Shown piece after piece: positions 25,781 through 33,673 of a DNA stretch of 64,000 nt (its first letter is position 1; each line of letters begins with the position of its first letter). A program made the translations under genes and the position numbers. Source of the stretch: UBA9715 sp045614225 (GTDB lineage Bacteria; Actinomycetota; Coriobacteriia; Coriobacteriales; Eggerthellaceae). Under the pieces are notes generated by a model, which had not been told where the DNA came from, ran no database searches, and was given only the letters and a program-made list of their open reading frames with translations. Location of the stretch: NCBI GenBank assembly GCA_045614225.1, contig JAZLCO010000021.1:29204-93203 (forward strand), given 5' to 3'.

Positions 25781-25897
25781 GTATTGCGTGCCGTGGGCGG
25801 GGGGACGTTTCCCTTGCCCACGGTGCGAAGAACACCGTGTTTTCAAGAGCGGACGCGAGAAACGTCCCCTCGTCCGCATCGTCGAGAGGGGGAATGT
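25781..25897 (+). promoter_or_regulatory. Structured intergenic RNA element between the two molybdoenzyme modules
   Basis: Three overlapping hairpins can form: CCGTGGGC/GCCCACGG (25791-25798 with 25816-25823), CACGGTG/CACCGTG (25819-25825 with 25833-25839) and GCGGACG/CGTCCGC (25849-25855 with 25871-25877). The first two share bases and exclude each other. The loops of hairpins 1 and 3 contain an 11-base perfect complement (25801-25811 with 25859-25869). It may be an attenuator, processing site or ligand-sensing element; I do not match it to a known riboswitch class. Confidence 0.45.
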
Positions 25898-28282
25898 ATG
25901 GCACAGGGAGAGACGTTCGTCTACTCAGCATGCCCAGGCTGGGGCGACCATGATTACTGTGCAATCAAGACCATCGTGAAGGATGGGAAGATCGAGCGCA
26001 CCGAGCGCATCGTGTATTCCGGTCCCGAGGAAACCGAGGGTCATATCTGCCAGAAGGGGTGTTTGGCCGGACGTATGCCGTACGATCCGAACCGCCTCAT
26101 GTACCCCATGAAGCGCGTCGGCGCTCGCGGCGAAGGCAAGTGGGAGCGCATCTCGTGGGACCAGGCACTCGACGAGATTGCAGCCAAGCTCAACGAGATC
26201 GCCGAGAAGTACGGCCCTGAAACCGTCGCGCTGTGGAACTTCGCGGCAGGTGCGCCGCCATCGGCTGGTTTCGAGTCGCTCATGCCGACTCGTTTCGCCA
26301 ACCTGTACGGCTGCACGTATCCGATGGCGTCGGTCGCACTCGACAACGGCCCGTTCTACGCCGAGTTCTACGCAACGAACGTTGCATACCCGCATGTCAT
26401 CGTTGACCCGCGCAACATGATCGGCACCGACCTCATCTACATTTGGGGCTGCAACCCCATCGAGAACCAGATGCGCATTACCAAGAGCCTGGTGCGCGCT
26501 CGCGACGAGGGCGCCAAGATCATCGACCTGGGTCTCGTGTTCGACGGCACTGCTGGTTGGGCTGACGAGTTCTACGGTGTTCATCCGGGTGCTGACGGCC
26601 ATATGGCCATGGCGTTCGTCGACTACATCCTACAGAACGGCTGCGAGGATGCCGAGTACCTGCTGGCCAACACCGTCGCCGCTTATCTGGTCGACGAGGA
26701 GACTGGCTTGCTGGCCAAGGATGACGATGGCAACTACTTCGTCTACGACAACGCCGCTGGTGCTGTTGCGCCTGTTGCCGCCCCGAAGGGCGAGTATCCC
26801 AGCGATGATATCGCTTTGTATGGCCGCTATGAATGCCAGGGCAAGAAGCTCGTCACCGTTTTGACGCTGCAGAAGGAAGAGGCTGCCAACTGGTCGGCCG
26901 AGAAGGTTGCCGACAAGGTCGGCATTCCTGCCGCGACCATCACGGCACTCGCCAAGCAGTGGGCAGAGGCCGAGAACGCCTTCATCATCACGGGCTACGG
27001 CCTTCGTTACTACAATGCGACCGAAACTTGCCGCATCTTCCTGCTGCTCGGCATGTTGACCGGCCGCTTGGGGAAGAAGTACAACGGCATCATCGAGGGC
27101 CTGCAATCGCAGTGCTATCCGCTGATTCTCAACGACGCCGCCGTCAACATGCCCAACGGTCCCGAGGACCTGCGCGCCAAGTGCATGCGCCAGTGGGAAT
27201 GGTTTGCTCAGGCTGATTCCGACGAAAACCCCTACAAGGCGCTCATCGTCGCCGAGGGCAACCCGGTTCACCAGCAGCCCGACCGCAACCGCTGGCTGCG
27301 CATCATGGACAAGATGGAGCTCGTGGTCGACATCGACGTGTGGCTGACCGACACCGGCGAGCTGGCTGACTACGTGCTGCCTGACGCCATGTCGTTCGAG
27401 CGTCAGGACATCATCATGCCGGCGTGCTACAACCACGTCGTTCTGCAGGAGCCGGCCATCGAGCCTGCTGCTGACGTGAAGGATCCCGTCGAGCTGTGGA
27501 GCGGGCTGGGCAAGCGCTGCGGATTCGGCGAGTACTTCGACAAGACCAACGACGAGTGGTGCGAAATTCGCCTGCAGACCCAATATCCGCTGCTCGCCAC
27601 CGTCGAGCCCAAGGTCGACTTCGCCCGCCTGAAAGCTGAGAAGTGCATCCGCTTCAACGCGCCCGCCGAGCCGTACTATGATGGCTGGATCACCGACCAG
27701 GGTCAGTGGCCCACTGCCACCGGTCGCCTCGAGATCTACGCCGAGCGCTTGAAGGATCTGGGCCTGGCCATCACGCATCCGCGCGAGACGGTTGCTGTTG
27801 GACAATCGACCGAGTATCCGTTCCAGTTCTTCAGCGGTCGCCAGCGCTTCTTCATGCAGTCGAGCTTCACCGATGACCCGATCAACATCGAGCTGTCCGG
27901 CGGCTCGCCGGCTACGCGCCTGAACCCGAAGGACGCGCGCCGTCTGGGCTTCGAAGATGGCGACATGGTCGAGGTCTACAACGAGATGGGTCACGTGGTC
28001 ACGCGTCTCGAGATCGACGAGTGCGTGCCTGCCGGCACGGTGCACACGTGGTTTGGCTGGCGTGCCCGCCAGTTCGAGGAGGGCACGTATGCCGAGTGCG
28101 TCACGACCTACGCGAGCGCCAAGACCAACCAGGCCGTCGAGGAGAAATGGGCTCAGGACTGGTGCGAGGCCGGTTATTCGTTCAACATGTTCACCGACCC
28201 GATCTCAGCCGAGATTGCCTCGTCTGACTGCTACTGGGATTCGTGGTGCAACATCCGCAAGTACGAAGCGAAGGAGGCGTAA
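25898..28282 (+). CDS. Molybdopterin oxidoreductase, DMSO-reductase superfamily (catalytic subunit 2)
   Basis: A 794-aa cytoplasmic bis-MGD enzyme, distant from subunit 1. The cluster site is unusual: C12, then Asp17 where the second cysteine is expected, C21, and C51 in HICQKGC, so the 4Fe-4S cluster may have an Asp or His ligand or be altered. Typical blocks follow (GKWERISWDQALDEIAAKLNEIA, IIWGCNPIENQMR-like WGCNP near 185, ITGYGLRYYNATETCRIFLLLGMLTGRLG near 365, and the C-terminal barrel with GFEDGDMVEVYNEMG). No signal peptide. The start at 25898 follows GAGAGGGGGAATGT; the frame stays open upstream through the structured intergenic element. Its ferredoxin partner begins 3 bases after its stop. 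Confidence 0.92.
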   Translation: MAQGETFVYSACPGWGDHDYCAIKTIVKDGKIERTERIVYSGPEETEGHICQKGCLAGRMPYDPNRLMYPMKRVGARGEGKWERISWDQALDEIAAKLNEIAEKYGPETVALWNFAAGAPPSAGFESLMPTRFANLYGCTYPMASVALDNGPFYAEFYATNVAYPHVIVDPRNMIGTDLIYIWGCNPIENQMRITKSLVRARDEGAKIIDLGLVFDGTAGWADEFYGVHPGADGHMAMAFVDYILQNGCEDAEYLLANTVAAYLVDEETGLLAKDDDGNYFVYDNAAGAVAPVAAPKGEYPSDDIALYGRYECQGKKLVTVLTLQKEEAANWSAEKVADKVGIPAATITALAKQWAEAENAFIITGYGLRYYNATETCRIFLLLGMLTGRLGKKYNGIIEGLQSQCYPLILNDAAVNMPNGPEDLRAKCMRQWEWFAQADSDENPYKALIVAEGNPVHQQPDRNRWLRIMDKMELVVDIDVWLTDTGELADYVLPDAMSFERQDIIMPACYNHVVLQEPAIEPAADVKDPVELWSGLGKRCGFGEYFDKTNDEWCEIRLQTQYPLLATVEPKVDFARLKAEKCIRFNAPAEPYYDGWITDQGQWPTATGRLEIYAERLKDLGLAITHPRETVAVGQSTEYPFQFFSGRQRFFMQSSFTDDPINIELSGGSPATRLNPKDARRLGFEDGDMVEVYNEMGHVVTRLEIDECVPAGTVHTWFGWRARQFEEGTYAECVTTYASAKTNQAVEEKWAQDWCEAGYSFNMFTDPISAEIASSDCYWDSWCNIRKYEAKEA

Positions 28283-28285
28283 ACC

Positions 28286-28699
28286 ATGACGAGGAAAATG
28301 CTGGTCGACCTCAATCGCTGCGTCGGCTGCTGGACATGTGCGATGGCGTGCAAGATGGGCAACCATCTGGCCGATGACGAGTACCGTGTGACAGTGCGCA
28401 CGAACGGCTCGGGCGCGGGCATCGACCGCCCGTCGGGTGAGTATCCGAACCTGCACATGAACTGGATGCCCATCTACAAGAAGAGCTGCACGTTCTGCCC
28501 TGAGCGCATTGCCGATGGCGAGCTGCCGCTTTGCGCGAGTGCTTGCCCGACCAAGGCGCTTGCTTTTGGCGACGACGCCGACCCCGAGGGCGAGTTCTGC
28601 AAGGGAATCGCGCGCAGTAAGGACAAGCACTACCACGTGTTCGAGCTGAAACCTTACGAGGAAACACGCGCGAACGTCGTGTACGCTACCAGGGAATAA
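28286..28699 (+). CDS. 4Fe-4S ferredoxin-type electron transfer subunit 2 (DmsB-like, short)
   Basis: A 137-aa partner of the second molybdoenzyme, the same length as the first ferredoxin. It has CVGCWTCAMACK near residue 12 and, after residue 68, CTFC...CASACPTKAL, enough for two 4Fe-4S clusters. It lies 3 bases behind the catalytic subunit. No membrane anchor or quinol-oxidising subunit follows; a strong terminator ends the operon at 28723. Confidence 0.92.
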   Translation: MTRKMLVDLNRCVGCWTCAMACKMGNHLADDEYRVTVRTNGSGAGIDRPSGEYPNLHMNWMPIYKKSCTFCPERIADGELPLCASACPTKALAFGDDADPEGEFCKGIARSKDKHYHVFELKPYEETRANVVYATRE

Positions 28700-28722
28700 T
28701 AGAGGGGTTGTTCCCAATGGTG

Positions 28723-28753
28723 AGGGGGCCGCTTCGTGCGGCCCCCTATTTTT
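28723..28753 (+). terminator. Rho-independent terminator of the molybdoenzyme operon
   Basis: A 10-base-pair stem AGGGGGCCGC/GCGGCCCCCT with loop TTCGT is followed by ATTTTTG. Confidence 0.9.
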
Positions 28754-28762
28754 GTGCTATAC

Positions 28763-28795
28763 AATGAGACACCGTACTTGGTACGGTGTCTCATT
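28763..28795. repeat. Perfect 15-bp palindromic repeat (copy A)
   Basis: AATGAGACACCGTAC (28763-28777), TTG, then its exact inverted copy (28781-28795). It is the same kind of element as the palindrome at 63766. It could be a dispersed repeat, or an operator or hairpin before the phosphatase gene that starts 14 bases later. Confidence 0.6.
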
Positions 28796-28808
28796 TGGGA
28801 GGGTTGAT

Positions 28809-29270
28809 ATGGCCAAGGACCGTATTCGCATATTGTTCGTCTGCCACGGCAACATCTGCCGTTCCACAATGGCCCAATGCGTCATGCAGCATATGGTCGA
28901 TTCCCGTGGGATAGGCGGTCGGTTCACCATCGACTCGGTTGCCACGACAAACGAAGAGATCGGCATGCCCATCTACCCGCCTGCTCGCGAGAAGCTCAAG
29001 GCTGAAGGCGTGCCCATCGTACCGCACCGTGCACGTCGCATCCAGGCGGGTGAACAGGCAGGATGGGACTACATCATCTGCATGGACGAGGAAAACATCC
29101 GCCATCTGCGTCGTATCCTCGGACCCGAGAACATGGGCAAGGTGCGCAAGCTTCTGTCGTATGTCGGCGAGTCGGGTGATGTGGCCGACCCGTGGTACAC
29201 CGGCAATTTCGACGCAACATACGACGACGTAGTCCGCGGCTGCGAAGCGTTGCTGGCAAGCGTGTGCTAG
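28809..29270 (+). CDS. Low-molecular-weight protein tyrosine phosphatase
   Basis: A 153-aa cytoplasmic enzyme that hydrolyses phosphotyrosine (or arsenate reductase-like relatives). It has the P-loop FVCHGNICRST (C-x5-R-S/T) near residue 10 and the general-acid DPWY near 128. The ATG at 28809 has GGGAGGG close by; an upstream in-frame ATG falls inside the palindromic repeat and is rejected. Monocistronic; no tyrosine kinase is nearby. Confidence 0.93.
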   Translation: MAKDRIRILFVCHGNICRSTMAQCVMQHMVDSRGIGGRFTIDSVATTNEEIGMPIYPPAREKLKAEGVPIVPHRARRIQAGEQAGWDYIICMDEENIRHLRRILGPENMGKVRKLLSYVGESGDVADPWYTGNFDATYDDVVRGCEALLASVC

Positions 29271-29318
29271 AAAAGGCGGACCTTTCCTAGCACACACAAA
29301 GAACGATGCGGATGGTCG

Positions 29319-29999
29319 CTAGCGCCTGCCGAAGATACCGTGTTTCTTGCCGCCACGTTTTGCGACATCTTTCTCGATCGAGGTCTTCCAACTGCCGGTT
29401 ACGCTTGCCATGTCCGGTGCGCAACGCATCTCATACGTCGCGTCTGCGATGGCCTCGTAAGCCACTTGGTTTCCAATGTCGTCTGCCAAGTAGGTGACGG
29501 AACGGTCGGCAGCAATGCCAATTTTCTCGGCTTCGCCGATAGCGTCGATGTTCGCGCCGAGGAACAGGAACTCCCAGCCAGCTTCCTTCTTCTGCTCGAT
29601 CATCTTCTTGACCCGGTCGTAGGAGTATTCGCGGCTCGCGTTTTCGTAGCCATCGGTGATGATGACGAAAATCGTCTTCTCGGGCTGGTATTCATCGGGC
29701 AGGTAGCCATGCACGCGCCCGATGTGCTTGATCGATCCTCCGACGGCATCGAGCAGCGCCGTGCAGCCGCGCACCCAGTAGTCCTTCGATGTCAGGTTCT
29801 TCACGTCGCCGATGGCGATGCGGTCGTGCAGCACCTCGGTGAAATTGTCGAACAGCACCGTCGATACGACGGCATCACCTTTGGTTTCGCGATGCTTTTG
29901 CAGCGTTGCATTGAAGCCGCCGATCGTGTCGGACTCTAGTCCGCCCATGGAACCGCTGCGGTCAAGGATGAATACGAGCTCGGTCAAATCTTTCTTCAT
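29319..29999 (-). CDS. VWA (von Willebrand factor A) domain protein
   Basis: A 226-aa cytoplasmic protein that is almost entirely a VWA domain. The metal site (MIDAS) is complete: DRSGSM near residue 13, Thr in GCTALLDA near 80 and Asp in ITDGYEN near 115. Such domains hold protein complexes together in a Mg-dependent way, and small cytoplasmic ones occur in tellurium-resistance (Ter) and conflict-system loci. It is divergent from the macro-domain gene, with an inverted-repeat-rich promoter region between them. The ATG at 29999 has GAAAGGACC upstream; the longer frame lacks a ribosome site. Confidence 0.9.
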   Translation of the reverse strand: MKKDLTELVFILDRSGSMGGLESDTIGGFNATLQKHRETKGDAVVSTVLFDNFTEVLHDRIAIGDVKNLTSKDYWVRGCTALLDAVGGSIKHIGRVHGYLPDEYQPEKTIFVIITDGYENASREYSYDRVKKMIEQKKEAGWEFLFLGANIDAIGEAEKIGIAADRSVTYLADDIGNQVAYEAIADATYEMRCAPDMASVTGSWKTSIEKDVAKRGGKKHGIFGRR

Positions 30000-30075
30000 G
30001 ATAGGTCCTTTCTCTTCGCGGGGCGGTTGCCCCCCTCTTGCAATTAGGACTCTACGCTGCATGCGCATTCGATTG

Positions 30076-30111
30076 GTCAACTGCGAGTTGACATCTCCTA
30101 ACCAAGTTAGG
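30076..30111. promoter_or_regulatory. Two adjacent inverted repeats in the VWA/macro divergent region
   Basis: GTCAAC-5-GTTGAC (30076-30092) and CCTAAC-3-GTTAGG (30097-30111). A consensus -35, TTGACA (30088-30093), lies in the first, and the second would fill the promoter spacer of the macro gene. This is a candidate repressor site. Confidence 0.4.
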
Positions 30112-30175
30112 GCTATCTTTTCTTGGTAAGCCGTCGTAGTTCATAATGGAAATAGCTGGACGTGAGGAGCGAAGC

Positions 30176-31507
30176 ATGCCGTTTTCGATAGAGCGCAACG
30201 ATCTTGCCCACATGGACGTCGATGCCGTAGTGGTGGCGGCAAATGAAGAGCTGCAAATCACGGGTGGAGTTGGGGCCGACGTGGCCAACGCAGCTGGGTT
30301 TGCCCTCGTGCAACGTGCGTGTGATGAAATCGGATTCTGCCCGACGGGCTCTGCCGTTGCGACGCCCGGGTTCGATTTGCATGCCACGACAATCGTTCAT
30401 GCTGTCGGGCCGATTTGGCAGGGTGGCGATGAGGGCGAAAGCGAGGTTTTGCGTGCAACGTATGCAAGCGCATTGCGTTGCTGCAAAGATGCGAATGCCC
30501 AATCGTTGGCGATGCCTCTCATCTCGGCGGGAACATACGGCTTCCCTTCGGAGGTCTCGTTCAGAATCGCCATGGAAGAGACCCGGACGTTTCTCGAGGA
30601 AAACGACATCGATATCCGCCTGGTGTTGTTCAACCGCTCAGCAGTAAAGGCGGCGGTTTCATCGTACGGTGAAATTGCCGAATACATCGACGATCACTAC
30701 GTCGACGAACGGGCAACCGAACGCTATGAGCGCTATCTCGAAGTGGAGGCGGCTGGCGGTGGTTTCCGTGACGGCTACATGCAGCAACGTCCTTACGAGG
30801 AGTTCGATCTTTGGGGAACTGAAACTTCTCAAAGCGAGTTCGACTACGAGCCGTTGGCCATGCCCGATTCGGCAAGCGTGCCGATGCCGACGCCTGACTC
30901 GCCAGATGCTCCTGCGGCAAGGTCGTACGGTGCACCAAGCGCGCCCGCACGAATGCCACTTGAAACGGGGACTGCTCATCGTCGTCCCGCAAAACCTTCA
31001 GGCCCTCTGTCGCGGATAGGCGAGTTCATCGATGAACTTCGCGAGCGCAAACGCGAAGAGAAATCATCCGATGATGCGTCAGCGACAATGCAGATGGCGC
31101 CAATCGAGGCATTCGAGAAGCAAGAAACGTCCATCGGCTCGGCGTCCAGTTTGGGAGATTGGCTCGATGCGCTCGATGCGCCCTTTTCGACTACGCTGCT
31201 CGCGCTTATCGATGAACGCGATATGACCGACGCGGAGGTTTACAAACGCGCGAACATGAGTCGCCAGCTGTTCAGCAAGATTCGCAGCGATGCAAACTAT
31301 CGTCCGACGAAGAGGACTGTGCTCGCGCTCGCCATTGCCCTGGAACTCGACCTCGACGAGACGGCTGATCTGTTGCGACGTGCCGGCTTCGCTCTATCGA
31401 ACAGCAGCAAGGCCGACGTCATCGTTGAGTATTTCATCGCCCATGGCAATCACGACATCTTCGAGATAAACGAGGCGCTGTACGCGTTCGATCAGCAAAC
31501 GATTTAA
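30176..31507 (+). CDS. Macro domain protein with C-terminal helix-turn-helix-like domain
   Basis: A 443-aa protein. Residues 1-165 are a macro domain (DVDAVVVAANEELQITGGVGADVANAAG, IVHAVGPIW, LISAGTYGFP), which binds or removes ADP-ribose-type groups. Residues about 165-330 are a variable Pro/Ser-rich linker. The C-terminus (about 335-443) reads FSTTLLALIDERDMTDAEVYKRANMSRQLFSKIRSDANYRPTKRTVLALAIAL and resembles an XRE-type helix-turn-helix. GAGGAG precedes the ATG at 30176; another ATG at 30146 has no ribosome site. Next to a TIR gene it could counter or sense NAD-derived signals; this is inference. Confidence 0.88.
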   Translation: MPFSIERNDLAHMDVDAVVVAANEELQITGGVGADVANAAGFALVQRACDEIGFCPTGSAVATPGFDLHATTIVHAVGPIWQGGDEGESEVLRATYASALRCCKDANAQSLAMPLISAGTYGFPSEVSFRIAMEETRTFLEENDIDIRLVLFNRSAVKAAVSSYGEIAEYIDDHYVDERATERYERYLEVEAAGGGFRDGYMQQRPYEEFDLWGTETSQSEFDYEPLAMPDSASVPMPTPDSPDAPAARSYGAPSAPARMPLETGTAHRRPAKPSGPLSRIGEFIDELRERKREEKSSDDASATMQMAPIEAFEKQETSIGSASSLGDWLDALDAPFSTTLLALIDERDMTDAEVYKRANMSRQLFSKIRSDANYRPTKRTVLALAIALELDLDETADLLRRAGFALSNSSKADVIVEYFIAHGNHDIFEINEALYAFDQQTI

Positions 31508-31614
31508 ATCTGGTTGACCCAATATAAGGCAAAGGGCAATATCAGGTTCGTTTTCTCTGGCTCGTTACTAACCCCGACGTTTTATAATCGCTTTAGCATG
31601 CGAAAGGGGCGGTC

Positions 31615-33642
31615 ATGGCCAGAGATGTTTTCATCAGCTACAAGTCGGAAGAGTTTGATTCTGCGAATATGGTTCGCGGTGTGCTCGAGCGAAATGGCAT
31701 CACTTGCTGGATGGCGCCAGCCGACATTCCTTCGGGTTCCAATTACGCTGTTGAGGTGCCCAATGCAATCAGGGCGGCGAAAGTCGTCGTGTTCATCCTC
31801 TCCGAACAGTCGCAGAAATCAGAGTGGACCCAAAAAGAGCTCGACATCGCCCTCAACGCCAAGAAACCCATCATGCCGTTTGCGCTTGAGGAATGCGACC
31901 TCATCTCGCCGTTCGATTTCTACTTGGGCAACGTGCAGCGCAACGACGTGTTCCAAGACGTGTCGTCTGGTCTCGAAAAGCTCGTTCGCGACATCAAGGC
32001 GCTCACCGGTTCTGATGCGCAATCCGTCGACATCCCCGAAGATACGCTGCAAGCACTGCGAGCGGGGTTTACCAAGCAGAAAACCAAAAAGCTCCTTCCC
32101 CTCATCATCGCGTGCGCAGCTGTAGTGGTTGCGGCCATCGCAGCGTTCATGCTGTTTTCGAGCGGTGGCAACAATGCTTCGACCAGCACGACGGTCAGTG
32201 CGAGTGCCACATCTGCCCAGCGCGTGGCTGCTGAAGTGTACGCATCGCAAATCGGCTCTTACATGGATGCGGGCACTGTCAATTCGTACGAGAACATCTC
32301 GGCGTCCAGCAGCGATACCCTCAAGGTGAACAAGGCCTTCTCGATTCTCAGCTTCGTGCGCAACCAGGGCGATGCCGCTGCCCAAGTTGAGTCGGTGTCC
32401 ATGGAAATATCGAGCCTCGAGCCCATTGAGGACGTCATCATACAAGCCGACGCGACGGTGGCAAGCGGGGACACGCTTCTCGTGTACGCCGTCAATAACG
32501 GCTGGGGTACATCGAAGGATACTGAAATCGAAGTTTTCGCGACGAGCTCAAACTCAGCCAAACGCATCGAGCTGAGCGACTTTGCAACAAATGTCGAGCT
32601 TGATGAAGCGCGCGATTTCGAGCCGGGAGACGTTGCGCGACCTGTGAAAGCAATCGTCGATATCGACAAGTTCAAGGCTGTGGCCCATCAGAAAAAATCG
32701 GAATACGATCTCGATTTGCACGTCGTCAACAAGGAGACTGGCGACGAGATCAGGTCGTTTAGCCTGCAGTGGAACGAGCGCGAAGGCCTGCATGTCTTCT
32801 ACGGCGGCGTTGGAGACGCGGGTTACAGCGTCACGCTGTTTGCCGTGCTCGATGTCGATGCCAACCCGACGAGCATCCGCTTCAGCGGCGAGCAAGCCAA
32901 CCCGCGTGTTGAAGACACGTTCCGCATCGAAACAGTCGTTGCGCCCACCAAATCGTGCAACGTCGTATGCAAGGACGTTTATTCAGTGAACGGAGAGCTG
33001 CAGGAAACCCCCGAATACTCTGTGATGGTCACCGTGCCCGTCTTCTTCGATGGCGCATTCGGCAATCAATACAATCTGACGGCAGACCTTGCGGCCGACC
33101 CCGATATGGGCGATCTGCAAATGCAGCGTGTGGCCGACAAGTACCGCTACGACCCCCAGAGCATTTTCGACAACAGGCAGAACAAAGACTCTGGCTCCAG
33201 TACTGCAAATGCAGGAGGCTCTACAAGCACCTCCACGTCTGCAGACACAGCGGCCACTGTTAAGGCTGCGTCTTCGGAAACCAAAGCAACTAGCGCCTCC
33301 GAGACGAAGATGAGCGCCGAGGAATATGCGGAAAAGTATCCGGGAGTAAAGGCATCGACCCCTGAAGGGTTTTCGATGAGAATAGAGCCGTTCTGGGGCG
33401 TATGGGCAACGGCGTCAAAAGACATGGATGAAGCACGCAGTTTCGTTGAATCAGCACGCTCAGAAGCTTTCGAAGCGCAAGCGTTCATCTCTTCCGACTG
33501 GGAGAACCTGAATCCCGAGACGTGGTACGTGGTCTCGCTCGGTTGCTCTGACACGGAAGAGGAGGCAAATGCTATTTTGACACGTGCACGCAAATGGGGT
33601 TACGAAGACGCTTATGTGAAATACTCGGGCAAACGCCTTTAA
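31615..33642 (+). CDS. Membrane TIR-domain protein with extracytoplasmic SPOR-like C-terminus
   Basis: A 675-aa protein. Residues 1-135 form a TIR domain (RDVFISYKSEE, GITCWMAPADIPSGSNY, LSEQSQKSEWTQKEL) with the expected catalytic Glu75 of NAD-cleaving TIRs. One membrane helix lies at about 160-182. Residues about 190-510 are a beta-rich region, then a Ser/Thr linker, and the last 85 residues (FWGVWATASKDMDEARSF...WYVVSLGCSDTEEEANAILTRARKWGYEDAYVKYS) resemble a SPOR peptidoglycan-binding repeat. The topology puts a sensor outside and TIR inside, the reverse of soluble bacterial TIR effectors. It lies between the macro gene and the RyR-domain membrane gene, which starts 31 bases after its stop. 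Confidence 0.88.
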   Translation: MARDVFISYKSEEFDSANMVRGVLERNGITCWMAPADIPSGSNYAVEVPNAIRAAKVVVFILSEQSQKSEWTQKELDIALNAKKPIMPFALEECDLISPFDFYLGNVQRNDVFQDVSSGLEKLVRDIKALTGSDAQSVDIPEDTLQALRAGFTKQKTKKLLPLIIACAAVVVAAIAAFMLFSSGGNNASTSTTVSASATSAQRVAAEVYASQIGSYMDAGTVNSYENISASSSDTLKVNKAFSILSFVRNQGDAAAQVESVSMEISSLEPIEDVIIQADATVASGDTLLVYAVNNGWGTSKDTEIEVFATSSNSAKRIELSDFATNVELDEARDFEPGDVARPVKAIVDIDKFKAVAHQKKSEYDLDLHVVNKETGDEIRSFSLQWNEREGLHVFYGGVGDAGYSVTLFAVLDVDANPTSIRFSGEQANPRVEDTFRIETVVAPTKSCNVVCKDVYSVNGELQETPEYSVMVTVPVFFDGAFGNQYNLTADLAADPDMGDLQMQRVADKYRYDPQSIFDNRQNKDSGSSTANAGGSTSTSTSADTAATVKAASSETKATSASETKMSAEEYAEKYPGVKASTPEGFSMRIEPFWGVWATASKDMDEARSFVESARSEAFEAQAFISSDWENLNPETWYVVSLGCSDTEEEANAILTRARKWGYEDAYVKYSGKRL

Positions 33643-33673
33643 AGCCATGCTCATGACGCTCATGGAGGTTTAG

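Noticed and set aside
22784..25879. A 1031-codon open frame on the minus strand opposite the first molybdoenzyme
   Set aside because: It mirrors the codon bias of the real gene; composition (very rich in Val, Leu, Arg, His, Asp) and lack of any domain mark it as a shadow.
26630..28045. Long minus-strand open frame opposite the second molybdoenzyme
   Set aside because: The same kind of GC-bias shadow; no ribosome site or recognisable domain.
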